Source: Platerodrilus igneus (taxonomy: Eukaryota; Arthropoda; Insecta; Coleoptera; Lycidae). From it: DNA of 64,000 nucleotides. Below, piece by piece: positions 54,171 to 64,000 of the stretch. Position 1 is the first letter of the stretch. Every line of letters begins with the position of its first letter. The notes below the pieces were generated by a model that was not told the origin of the DNA, did no database searches, and saw only the letters and a program-made list of their open reading frames with translations. The stretch lies in assembly GCA_036346225.1 (NCBI GenBank), contig JARFIW010000885.1, positions 1,240,001 through 1,304,000 on the forward strand, in the 5' to 3' direction. The translations under genes were made by a program, and so were the position numbers.

Positions 54171-55980
54171 GCCTTTAGTTATGGAAGTTGATAGTTGGGC
54201 ATGCAAATCAGTTGTTCATGTAGCAGATTTTAGAGAACATTTTAACCATTGTCAACTATTCAAGACAAGTATTAAGTTAAGAGCTGTAACTGGAGACAAA
54301 GTCGTTGTATTAGGGCAAATTGAGGTTCATGTGTTATTTAAAAATGAATTAGTGTTACTCCCGTTAATAGTCGTTCAATGCTTAACTAGAGTTGTACCCT
54401 TAATGAGAAGAAATTGGTTTAAAGTTTTTAACCCGTTGTGGAAAACACTTTTTTAAGTCTTTAGTAGCTAACTCAGATATTTTGATGCCTATAGTAAACG
54501 TAAACGAGAAGCAGAGCCAACAAAAATTAGCAAATAGTTTATTAGTACCAGATAGTAACTTAAATGTAAGTCATATCATGGAACACCAGTCTAGCAGTAA
54601 AAATCGTAATGTGTCTGAAGTAAAACTAATTTTTTCAAATTTATTTAAGGAGACCCAAAGTCTGCTATAAAAGGGTTTAAAGTAGAATTTAAATCAAAAG
54701 AAAATGTGAAACCCATCTTCCATAGAGCTTATGAGATGCCATATGCTCTAAAACCTAAAGTAGAGGAAGAGTTAAGACGAATGGTGAAAGCGGGAATTAT
54801 AAGTAAAGTAAACACAAGTAAATGGGCTAGTCCCATTGTAGTAGTGCCAAAAAAGGGAAAGGGTTCTTTTAGGTTGTGTGTAGATTTTAAAAAAACTATT
54901 AATAGAGTTATTGAAACAGATCATTGTGTTTTGCCTTTACCGGAAGATATATTTTCCGGATTGTCTGGCAATAAATTTTTTACAGTCCTAGATCTCAAAG
55001 GGGCCTATCAGCAGCTAGAGGTGAGCGAAAGTGCCAGGGAGCTTTTGACAATTAACACTCATTTGGGTTTGTTTACGTTTAACAGACTAACGTATGGCGT
55101 CAGTTCAGCACCCGGAATTTTTCAAACAATAATGGAAAATATTCTTGCGGGTTTAGTTAGCACAAAATGTTACATCGACGACATTTTAGTTTATGGGGCA
55201 ACAGTTGAAGATTGTCATGCTAATGTTTGAAAGGTTTGTGAACGCTTCACGAAGTTTAATGTTAAAATCAACAGAAAAAAATGTAAATTCTATGATTCGA
55301 GTATAGAATTTTTAGGGCATAAAATAGATGAAACGGGAATACATCCAACAGAAGAAAAGGTTGAGTGCATTAAAAATGCAAAACCACCAAATAATTTAAC
55401 CCAATTAAAGTCTTATTTAGGTCTACTTAATTACTATTCAAAGTTTGTTCCAATGCTTTCTTCAGAATTGGGCCCTTTGTACAAGTTGTGTAAGTCGGAA
55501 GTATCATATACATGGTCATCAGAATGTCAGAAGGTGTTTGAAAGGAGTAAAGAGCTGCTTTTATCGAATAGAGTGCTCACTATATACAACCCTAAATTAC
55601 CTATTTATGTCACCTGTGACAGTAGTGGGTTTGGAGTGAGGGCTGTTCTAAGTCACAAAATAAATAACGAAGATAGACCAGTTTGTTTTGCATCTGGTAC
55701 TCTAACAATGGCCGAGCAGAACTATTCAAACATTGAACGGGAGGCATTGGCTATTATGTTTGCCCTGCGTAAGTTCCATAAATATATTTATGGTCGTAAA
55801 TTTACCCTTGTAAGTGATCATCAGCCTTTACAATACATATTTGGGAAAAATAGAGGGATAGCTGTTACTACTGCATCTAGAATTACGAGATGGGTTCTCA
55901 CGTTATCTGCCTATGACTATGATATAGTGTACAAGAAAGATAGTTCTATTTCTAATGCGGATGCACTTTCACGTTTTTCG
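54171..55980 (+). pseudogene. Gypsy protease, reverse transcriptase and RNase H
   Basis: Protease: KPLVMEVDSWACKSVVHVAD, where the usual DSGA/DTGA is DSWA, so the active site is altered. RT from 54706: KPIFHRAYEMPYALKPKVEE, FRLCVDFKKTINRVI, FTVLDLKGAYQQLEV, LFTFNRLTYGVSSAPGIFQ and the catalytic KCYIDDILVYG (about 55170). A TGA at about 55228 breaks the frame. RNase H: IYVTCDSSGFGVRAVLSHKI, NIEREALAIMFALRKFHKY and a SISNADALSRF end. The altered protease site and the stop indicate loss of function. Confidence 0.88.
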
Positions 55981-57002
55981 TCGGAAAGTGGTACAAATGT
56001 AACTTGTGATATGTATTCATTTAATATGTTTAATGAAGCGCCGTTGGATCTTGCTGATGTTGCACGTGCAACCAGAAGTGATGTGGTATTATCAAAAGTC
56101 ATTAAATTGGCTTTATCAGGTTGGCCAAATTCTGTAGATTCTCAAGACTTAAAACCTTTCTTTAAGCACAGAAATGAGTTATCAGTTGAACAAAGTTGTT
56201 TAATATTAGGCACAAAGGTGGTAATACCTGCGATGTTAAGGGATAAAGTCCTTTGTCTATTTCATGAACAGCATACAGGTATAGTGCGAATGAAAATGTT
56301 GTTGCGTTCATATTATTGGTGCCCCGGAATAAATGAAGATATTCAACAATTTGTCTAGACCTGTTTCATTTGTCAAGCCATACAAAATTTTTGTAACCAT
56401 AGCAATGGTCTAGCCTGGCCTTCAGCACCACATAACTTTTATAGAGTAAATGTTGATTTTTTACAAAAGAATAATTTCGTGTTTTTAATATTGGTAGATA
56501 ATAAATCCAAATGGATTAAAGTAAAAATAATGGAAAAGGGTACTACCGCTACGGAAATTATAACAACCCTTAGAGATATTTTTTCTGTTTTTGGCTTACC
56601 AGTGGAGATGGTCTCCGATAATGAACCACCTTTTAGTTCAGCTGAGATTGTATCATTTTGTTTGAGAAATGGCATAAAACCGATTAAATCACCACCTTAC
56701 CATCCACAATCAAACGGTATAGTAGAAAGAGGTATACTGACGGTAAAATGGGCACTAGAACGTAACTCATTTACTAGCATGGGTCCAGTATCGTTGCATG
56801 ACATGAAGATGAAATTAACCAATTTCCTTTTCTCTTATCGAAACACATCTTCAACAGTAAGTGGAATCTCACCAGCTCAATGCATGTTTAAAATTAGACC
56901 TAGAACCAGGTATGACTTACTAAAACCCGGTGAAAATAGTCATTCTACAATTCTAAAAAAAGAAACTAAAAATAATAAGTTATATAATGTTAATGATGCA
57001 GT
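55981..57002 (+). pseudogene. Gypsy integrase
   Basis: The HHCC part has HEQHTGIVRMKMLLRSYYWC and, after a TAG at about 56356, CFICQAI. The core has VFLILVDNKSKWIKVKIMEK (Asp), VSDNEPPFSSA (Asp) and HPQSNGIVERGILTVKWALE (Glu). It ends in the palindrome at about 57000. All three acidic residues are kept. Confidence 0.88.
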
Positions 57003-57388
57003 ATCATTAACATTATATAACTTATTATTTTTAGTTTCTTTTTTTAGAATTGTAGAATGACTATTTTCACCGGGTTTTAGTAAGTCATACCTGGTTCTAG
57101 ATCTAATTTTAAACATGCATTGAGATGGTGAGATTCCACTTACTGTTGAAGATGTGTTTCGATAAGAGAAAAGGAAATTGGTTAATTTCATCTTCATGTC
57201 ATGCAACGATACTGGACCCATGCTAGTAAATAAGTTACGTTCTAGTGCCCACTTTACCGTCTGTACACCTCTTTCTACTATACCGTTTGATTGTGGATGG
57301 TAAGGTGGTGATTTAATCGGTTTTATGTCATTTCTCAAACAAAATGATACAATCTCAGCTGAACTAAAAGGTGGTTCATTATCGAGAC
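56612..57388. repeat. 386-bp near-perfect palindrome in the integrase
   Basis: Arms 56612-56997 and 57003-57388 are inverse copies with about 98% identity and a 5-nt spacer (GCAGT, 56998-57002), so the integrase sequence turns back on itself. Confidence 0.9.
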
Positions 57389-58523
57389 ATTCTATTTACT
57401 TTTGATTTACATTCTACTTTAAACCCTTTTATAGCAGACTTTGGGTCTCTTTAAATAAATTTGAAAAAATTAGTTTTACTTCAGACACATTACGATTTTT
57501 ACTGCTAGACTGGTGTTCCATGATATGACTTACATTTAAGTTACTATTTGGTACTAATAAACTATTTGCTAATTTTTGTTGGGGCTGCTTCTCGTTTACG
57601 TTTACTACAGGCATCAAAATATCTGAGTTAGCTACTAAAGACAAAAAAAAGTGTTTTCCACAACGGGTTAAAAACATTAAACCAATTTCTTCTCATTAAG
57701 GGTACAACTCTAGTTAAACATTGAACGACTATTAACGGCAGTAACACTAATTCATTTTTAAATAACACATGAACCTCAATTTGCCCTAACACAACGACTT
57801 TGTCTCCAGTTACAGCTCTTAACTTAATATTTGTCTTGAATAGTTGACAATGGTTAAAATGTTCTCTAAAATCTGCTACATGAACAACTGATTTGCATGC
57901 CCAACTATCAACTTCCATAACTAAAGGCTTACCTTCTATATGAACTTTAACCTTCAAAGGTTCATCCACCGATCCACTGATTGATGAAATGTAACCTAAT
58001 TCAAGGTACTCTTGAGTGTTATCTTCCAATGCTTGCTCAACTTGCTTCAATTGATTAACATGACGGCTTCTGCACATTCTATTAGTGTGGCCCTCTCTTT
58101 TACATTTGAAGCACTCCCATTTTATAGCTGGACAATTTGCGGGCTTGTGCCATCTTCCACAACGAAAACAAGGTTTTAGCTTTGTATATCCTGCATCATT
58201 GTTAAACGTTTTTGTCTTGGCTTGGTTGAAAGGTTGCTTTTTGGATGTATGTTCCTGTAACTTACATACTGACATAACTGGAAGCCCAAGAACTAATTTA
58301 CTTTGAGCTTCAGCTGCCTCTTGACTTAGTGCTTTGTTGCAAGCCTCTTCAAATGTTAATGCTTCTGATTACGTTAACAATCTGGTTTGGATACTACTGC
58401 TACTAAGCTCACACACAAGTCTATCTCTCAATGCTTGGTCTAAAAAAATTTCAAATTTGCATAATTTAGATAGATTTTATTTCTTTTATATATTGCTCCA
58501 ATCCGGAAAATATATCTTCCGGT
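57003..58523 (-). mobile_element. Inverted, internally deleted gypsy copy
   Basis: 57003-57388 is inverse integrase (matching 56612-56997). At about 57390-57405 it jumps to the inverse of 54690-53598 (RT start, protease and gag), so RT, RNase H and the first part of the integrase are missing. 58502-58523 is a 20-bp patch (ATCCGGAAAATATATCTTCC) equal to the inverse of about 54943-54962. Minus-strand frames 58275-57628 encode the same gag knuckles and protease start. It ends against RTE-like LINE sequence. Confidence 0.85.
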
Positions 58524-58747
58524 GCTCCACACATATGTTTTAAGCAATCTTTTCCTTGTTTCTATGTTTGTTGTCTTTGAACATAGTAGTTGCTTTTTCT
58601 TGTTAAATGTAGCACGACCTTGTGCTAATCTTCGTTTTATATCTTTTGCGCTTTTCCCATCATGCGTTATTTGGCTTCCTAGGTAGCAGAATCCTTAACC
58701 TCTTGTAAGTTTGTGTTACATATTTGTATTCTTGTTTTTGATTTATT

Positions 58748-59655
58748 TTACCCTCTTTTGCATACTAGTATTTTAGTTTTAGTTTTGTTAATTTTCATAC
58801 CGTATCTCTGTGTTAGAACCGTTTCCATTTCATTAAGAGCAGCTTCTAACTCTTCCTTGCTAGATGCTAATGCAGCTATATCATCTGCAAATCTAAGCAT
58901 ATTAATTTTTTGTCCCTGCATCGTAACATCAAATGTCTTCTTGCATTTGACAGTATTCATTGCCTCTTCAATGTGCAAGTTAAAAATTAATGGGAATAGG
59001 GCACATCCCTGTCTCACTCCTTTCCTAATGTTTACTTCTCTATGTTCCTGCTCTAATTCTATTACTGCTGTTTGTTCTTTGTATAAGCTATGTACTATTC
59101 GTCTATCCCTATAACTCATTCCAATTTTTTTGAGTATTTCGAACATTTTTTTCCATTTAACATTGTCGAATGCTTTTTCCAGATCTAGAAACCCTATATA
59201 CACGCTTTCCCCTTTTTCTATTGTTTTCTCCGTTACCACTCTCAGAGTTAAAATAGCCTTTTGCGTTCCCTTGTTTCGCCTAAACCCAAATTGGTCGTTT
59301 CCTAGTGTTTCTTCAGTTCGTTTTTTCATTCGTCTTTGTACAATTCTAGTTATTTTTTATACGTGTGCTGTCAAACTTATTGTTCAAAAATTTTCATATC
59401 TATTCACGCCTTTCTTTTTTCGTATAGTTACTATAATGTTACGTTTGAAATCTTTGGGTCTCTCGCCTGTCTCATACATATAGCTTACAAGTTGGAAGAG
59501 ACGTTCTGTTACTGCTTGTCATGCGGCTTTTATAGTTTATGCTTGCACTTTATCTGTACCCGGCGCCTTACCATTTTTCAGACCCTTTAATGCTAATTAA
59601 AACTCATCTCTAAGTATAGGATATCCAAAGTTATCATTTTGAATGTCTGATTCCT
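58748..59655 (-). pseudogene. RTE-like LINE reverse transcriptase (second copy)
   Basis: Minus-strand motifs: NGKAPGTDKVQAQTIKAA (across frames), LGNDQFGFRRNKGTQKAILT, VYIGFLDLEKAFDNVKW, EVNIRKGVRQGCALFPLIF and the catalytic FADDIAAL (about 58885). It ends KINKTKTKILVCKRG. The 193-aa part 59329-58748 is unbroken. The C-terminal domain is missing, cut at the gypsy junction. Confidence 0.85.
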
Positions 59656-60003
59656 GTTCTAATGCTGCTAATTTTACATTGTCGAATGCTTTTTCCAGAT
59701 CTACAAACCCTATATATACGCTTTCCCCCTTCTCTATTGTTTTTTCCATTATCACCCTCAGAGCTAAAATAGCCTCCCGTGTTCCCCTGTTGCGTCTAAT
59801 CTCAAATTGATCTTCTCCCAGTATTTCTTCAGCTCGTTTTTCCATTCGTCTTTGTACAATTCTAGTTAATATTTTTGAAACGTGTGCTGTCAAACCTATT
59901 GTTCGAAAATTATCACATCTATCCGTGCCTATTTTTTTTGGTATAATTACTATGATTATAAATATTTATGGTTCCAGGTTGAGACCGTGTCATTTTATAA
60001 ATT

Positions 60004-60046
60004 AAGGTCGACGTTTCGCCCACTTTTGTAAGGGGCTTTATCAGGA
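60004..60046 (-). ncRNA. Second hammerhead-type core, catalytic box mutated
   Basis: Inverse copy: on the minus strand CTGATAA (60044-60038) replaces CTGATGA, followed by the same stem II and GAAAC (60017-60013). The changed G is a core position, so this copy is expected to be inactive. Confidence 0.7.
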
Positions 60047-60283
60047 CAAGAAAATAAATAATAAAAATATTTAAAAAAATAATAATAATAAAGATAAGAA
60101 TGATAATATTAAGTAGACAAGTTAAAGTGTAAAGAAAAGAGTTACTCCTGAACTAGCAGATTCACTAGCCCATTCAAAGCCAAAAGGTGTCTGGTAGTTC
60201 AGAAGTAACTCTTCTCTTTACACTTTAACTTGTCTACTTAATATTATCATTCTTATCTTTATTATTATTATTTTCTTTTCTTG

Positions 60284-60330
60284 TCCTGATGAAGCCCCTT
60301 ACAAAAGTGGGCGAAACGTCGACCTTAATT
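60284..60330 (+). ncRNA. Hammerhead ribozyme core (Penelope type)
   Basis: CTGATGA (60286-60292), then AGCCC...GGGC as stem II with an 11-nt loop (CTTACAAAAGT), then GAAAC (60313-60317), then GTCGACC. These are the conserved catalytic boxes of hammerhead RNAs in correct order and spacing. Penelope-like elements are known to carry hammerheads in their terminal repeats. Stems I and III were not resolved, so activity is unproven. Confidence 0.75.
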
Positions 60331-62270
60331 TATAAAAATGACAAGGTCTCAAACTGGAACCATAAATATTTATAATAATTCCGGCCGTGAAAGCCTCCGA
60401 CAATAGTTACTATGATGTTACGTTTGAAATCTTTGGGTATTTCCCTGTCTCATACATATAGCTTACAAGTCGGAAGAGACGTTCTATTACTACTTGTCCA
60501 GCGGCTTTTAGAGTTTCTGCTTGCATCTTATCTGTACCTAGTGTCTTACCATTTTTCAGACTCTTTAATGCTAATTTAAAGTCATTTCTAAGTATAGGAT
60601 ATCCCAGGTCATCATTTTCAATGTCTGATTCCTGTTCTAATGCTGTTAATTCCTTTCCTGAACATAAATTCCCTATATATTCCTGCCATCTAGCTACTTT
60701 CTCTACATCTTCTATAATGACGTTTCCTCACGCATCCCTTATATTTTTGCTATATGGTTTTATATCCCTAAAATGCATTCTAATTAATTTGTGTGTTTCG
60801 TCTGTCTTTCCTATTTTCATCCTAGTTTGTACCTCGTTGCACTTTTCATCAAACCATTGCTCTTTAGCTTTCCTGCATTTGCGAATAATTTCCCATTTTA
60901 TGGCTTTGTATCTGTTTTCCTGTTTCGTCTGATCTATTTTTGTATTTTCGTCTTTCTTCTATTAAATTCAGGATATCTCTGGCCGCCATGTCTAAGCTGG
61001 ATTTAATGTTATTCCATTCTGTTTCTACTTCCTTAGTATCAGAAATTTTCTTGATATCCGTCAGCAATTCATTTGACTTTTTCGAATCTTTTGTGGATAT
61101 TTTTATCTTTTAGTTTCTCTAAATCAAAATGTCTTTTTCCGTTTCTTTTTTTCAAATTCTTAAATTTAAGTGCGGCCTTCATAATTACGATGTTGTGGTC
61201 AGTATCTATATCTGCTTCTGGGTAGCTTCTACAGTCTTTTACTTGATTCCTAAACCGTTGTCTAACAAGAATGTAATCTATTTGATATCGTCCTATATCT
61301 CCTGGCATCTTCCACGTATATCGTTTTCTAGCATGATGTTGAAATAATGTGTTTGTGATGATTAAATTGTTCTTGTCGCAAAATTCTACCAGCCCATTTC
61401 CCCTGTCGTTTCTCGTCCCTAAGCCAAATAAACCTACTACCGCTCCTTCCCTACCCTCACCTACCACTGCATTTAAATCCCCCGTAATTATTAAATTTTC
61501 ATGTCCTTTTACGTATCTTAGTATGTCTTCGATATCTTTGAAGATTGCTTTTACCTCTTCGTCACTGTAGGTGGGCATGTATACTTGTATTATTACTGTG
61601 TTTACCGGTTTAGATTCTAATCTAACCATGAGTACTTTTTCGTTCTTTTGTATGTAATTTTCTACACAGTATCCTATCTTTTTCCACATAACTATCCCCA
61701 CACCCAAATTTCCTTCCTCTGCTACTGTATGAATTACCCCGCCTCTGCCCACCGAAGTTCGCTGATCCTTACTAAGTCTATTGATAACCTATTCATTTCG
61801 ATTTTTAGGTTCTCTAGCTTACATACTTGCTTCATACTTCTAACATTCCACGTTCCGACTCGCAGAATGTTTCCGACTTATTTTTAACTTTCCGATCACA
61901 TCCTCCGAAGTAGTCCCCTACCTGAGATCCGAATGGGGGACTATTTTAACTCCGGAGTATTTACACCAGAGAATGCCAATTCATTCTAATTTAGTTACGC
62001 TGTGTACTTGGGAGGTAAGGTGGTTTCCCATCGTCTTCCACATCGTGGTAGTGTGTCTTAGATTGCCATACTGACTCCTATAGTCTCTGCCAATTTAAGT
62101 ACCAAAAGAGCCGCTGCCCTCTTTCGGAGACATGTCTTAGTGTGGTTTTTTACTAACGACTCTACTACTTTGGTTGGACCTGTAGTTTGGCTCTTTAGCT
62201 CATTAGAACACACAAGCCATTTCACCTGTTCTAGTAATCTAGAACTTCGGCAAGGTGCAGGTACATCAAA

Positions 62271-63012
62271 ATAGGTTTTTTATACTATATCTAATTTTTT
62301 CGCTTCTGTTAAGGTTCTTTAAGGTCGTCCTTTAGAGATTTATGATGCACTTCCCTATACTACTTTCTGTTGTTTGTTTTAAGTTATGTATATTGTTTGA
62401 TGAAAATTCTAATCTTCCCTACAGATTTTCATTTCAAACATCTATTTTGCTACGTATACCAGTAATATTTTCAAGTTTTATTCGTTATGTATGTCGAATT
62501 GACACAATGAGTCAAACTGGTAAATGTTGCTAAGAATAAGTGTAACAAAACATAGATCATCTGAAATAAAATTTGCGAAAAAGCTTAGAATTTACATCGA
62601 TAAATATATATATTAATTCACCCCAGTTTGAGAAGAAAACAACAATACGGTTCCTATTAAATTAGGTGTTTTGTAGATATTTTGACAAATATCGGGACTT
62701 TAAATCCTCCATAACATTTTCGTAAGAGGCACAAATCTTTCGTACTACACTTTTTGTTTACTTTTTTTATAATGAATAGAAATCTCAACTCAGAATTTCA
62801 AAATTCCAAAGATTCACACACGTACATTGAATTCCTAGACGGGCTTTTGATGTTCGTTGAACATGTATTACCTGAAGTCACACATATTAATGTATAATAT
62901 AGATTCTCATAATAATAAAACATGTTTGAACTTCTTTCTAATTAACACAAACAACTACAAAAAGGTAAATTACAAATAATTTTACAAAGGAAATTCAGAA
63001 ATATGTCGATAA
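62271..63012. other. AT-rich stretch without recognisable features
   Basis: No gene or repeat could be supported. The short open stretch at 62342-62533 has no recognisable motif. Confidence 0.5.
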
Positions 63013-63019
63013 TATTTAT

Positions 63020-63175
63020 ACATCATCATTTGGTCTTCAGTTCTGCAACTGGTTAGACACATACCTTCGTTGTTTCCTATTCTGAACTAACCTACACATT
63101 TGGCTGAAATTCCCTCAGTCTGCATCTTTCACTATCTGCGAGCAACAGTCTGATTTAGGTCTATCTTTCTAAAAA
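63020..63175 (-). mobile_element. RTE-like LINE 3'-end fragment
   Basis: CATCATCATTTGG, then AACTGGTTAGACACATACC, ATTGTTTCCTATTCTGAACT-type and CCTCAGTCTGCATC blocks, equivalent to 1925-2060. It is the 3' terminal region only, in minus orientation. Confidence 0.7.
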
Positions 63176-63905
63176 AATCTGCTCTAACGAGAGCTTGATT
63201 GACATTTTACTGATAATTAGAAAAAGGTGAAACCCTGCAGAATATATCGTCTACAAACAAGAAACTGTTGTAGTTGTGTATATCTCATCTGGATAAAAAG
63301 GATTCATTTTCAACTATTTAACTAGTGTGATTCGCAAACAAACGATTGCCTTAATGAAAGGAACATAAAGATCTTCTATACCCAGAAGATTTCAACCTAA
63401 TCAGATTAATAATAACAAAATTATGGCAAGTTAAAGGTGCAATAATTGTAGATTGTGCATTTAAAAGAAATTAACTAATAAAAGACAAAATTGATATTTT
63501 TAAATTGCATTAGATTTTTTGTCACTAATCCAATTAGGTTGAAATTTTCTGGGACTATGAAAATTTGTAATGTCTGTAAGTTGTATATGAGAATTACGAA
63601 AATACAACACTATCATTAAAATCGAATTACTTGATGTTGACGGTACAGATATATCCGCATAAAAGGGAGTAACTTCCTTTGGAAATATCATTTTGGAATC
63701 TTCTATAGTATTAATTGTAATATCTGAAATATAACATAATAAGTTGGAGGCAAAGATAAAGAACATGTTAGTTGTTACCAGATAGAATTACAATTTTTAG
63801 TGGTTTATGTTGAAATTGATCCGGTACTTGTTTATCAAACAGTAGGAATTGCCTTAATAGTCTTTTGCAAACTTTAGTGATTTTCGAGAAATATTTTTCT
63901 AGAAA
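63176..63905. other. AT-rich stretch without recognisable features
   Basis: No gene supported. The 88-aa open stretch at 63766-63500 (minus) has no recognisable domain. Confidence 0.5.
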
Positions 63906-63912
63906 ATGTTTC

Positions 63913-64000
63913 TAACATCATCATTCATCATCATTAGGTCATCAGTCCTGGAACTGGTTAGACGCGTACCATCATTGTTTCCTATTCTAAACTAACCTAC
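63913..64000 (-). mobile_element. RTE-like LINE 3' end, running off the window
   Basis: CATCATCATTCATCATCATTAGG is the inverse of the (ATGATG)n tail, followed by AACTGGTTAGACGCGTACC. The LINE body would lie beyond the window end. Confidence 0.75.

Larger units (their letters stand above)
53146..57002 (+). mobile_element. Ty3/gypsy retrotransposon, nearly complete coding region
   Basis: Contains the end of a 5' LTR, a primer-binding site, gag, protease, RT, RNase H and integrase in the usual Ty3/gypsy order on the plus strand. It is cut at about 57000, within the region after the integrase core, where it is joined head-to-head to an inverted copy of itself. No 3' LTR is seen. Confidence 0.88.
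59957..60406. mobile_element. Penelope-type terminal sequences as a palindrome, inserted in the LINE
   Basis: Inverted arms (59957 to about 60152 and about 60190-60376) are joined by a short unique loop. The flanks carry a 10-bp duplication TTACTATGAT (59947-59956 and 60407-60416), and the insert ends with AATTCCGGCCGTGAAAGCC. Each arm carries a hammerhead-type core. Head-to-head terminal repeats are a known Penelope arrangement. No protein is encoded. Confidence 0.75.
59656..61860 (-). pseudogene. RTE-like LINE endonuclease and RT start (first copy)
   Basis: 61860-61760 encodes VGTWNVRSMKQVCKLENLKI-type sequence. 61752-61069 is an open 227-aa frame with EGNLGVGIVMWKK, VIIQVYMPTYSDEEVK, ITGDLNAVVGEG, RYTWKMPGDIGRYQIDYILV and ADIDTDHNIVIM, the Asp/Asn/His set of APE-type nucleases. 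The linker follows at 61067-60410 and the RT start at 59956-59656 (MTAHVSKILTRIVQRRMEKR, LEKAFDNVK). The Penelope insert separates the last two. Confidence 0.85.
58524..62270 (-). mobile_element. RTE-like LINE, rearranged from two overlapping copies
   Basis: Endonuclease and the first RT part lie at 61860-59660 (minus). At about 59655 the frame LEKAFDNVK jumps back to an earlier point of the protein (LAALEQESDIQ), and a second copy runs through RT to about 58750. A Penelope-type palindrome (59957-60406) splits the first copy. 61860-62270 is the 5' leader, related to 13500-13540 of the other RTE-like LINE (CATTCGGATCTC block). Confidence 0.82.

Overview
This window reads as AT-rich nuclear DNA of an arthropod, most probably an insect. 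Nearly everything recognisable belongs to eukaryotic transposable elements (pogo, Harbinger, piggyBac, Polinton/Maverick, RTE-like and CR1-like LINEs, Ty3/gypsy, Penelope-like) and almost all reading frames are broken. There is no prokaryotic gene organisation and no clearly intact host gene. The only host-derived pieces I can name are a DDX43-like helicase relic (1.3-1.9 kb) and a U6 snRNA fragment (3.7 kb). The species cannot be told from the sequence.

The central feature is a set of insertions nested inside each other. The outermost recognisable element is a Harbinger-type transposon: a decayed transposase at 3.07-4.97 kb (+), a convergent Myb/SANT-like gene at 10.0-10.9 kb (-) whose first exon now lies at 46.7-46.8 kb, and a candidate right terminus at about 47.0 kb. 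A CR1-like LINE (about 5.0-9.6 kb, itself split by a solo LTR) sits in it. A piggyBac element (10946-46688, flanked by TTAA) sits in the first exon of the Myb gene. That piggyBac was originally about 2.3 kb and its transposase is cut by three insertions, each with a target-site duplication (TSD): a Polinton (12105-32322, TSD GAAATA), an LTR element without a visible pol gene (32385-38370, TSD ATCG) and a 7.2-kb DDE transposon (39038-46226, TSD ATAC). The Polinton has itself been hit by an RTE-like LINE (13179-16832, 12-bp TSD) and by a 1.34-kb terminal-inverted-repeat element carrying a gene I do not recognise.

The Polinton keeps a virus-like gene block. On the minus strand: an unassigned ORF, major capsid protein, a 49-aa ORF, minor capsid (penton) protein, cysteine protease, a 59-aa basic GLYLKP-repeat protein and a phospholipase A2-like protein. 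On the plus strand: packaging ATPase, a conserved unknown, a coiled-coil protein and a retroviral-type integrase. Several genes are frameshifted and I find no DNA polymerase B. Its inverted arms are very long (over 2 kb) and carry iterated motifs.

To the right (47-62 kb) are: a truncated Ty3/gypsy pol (-); a 5'-truncated Penelope-like element with a GIY-YIG domain; a LINE 3' fragment; a second gypsy (+) joined head-to-head to an internally deleted inverted copy of itself; and a rearranged RTE-like LINE (-) carrying a Penelope-derived palindrome with a hammerhead-ribozyme core. The last 1.7 kb holds only LINE 3'-end fragments and unassigned AT-rich DNA.
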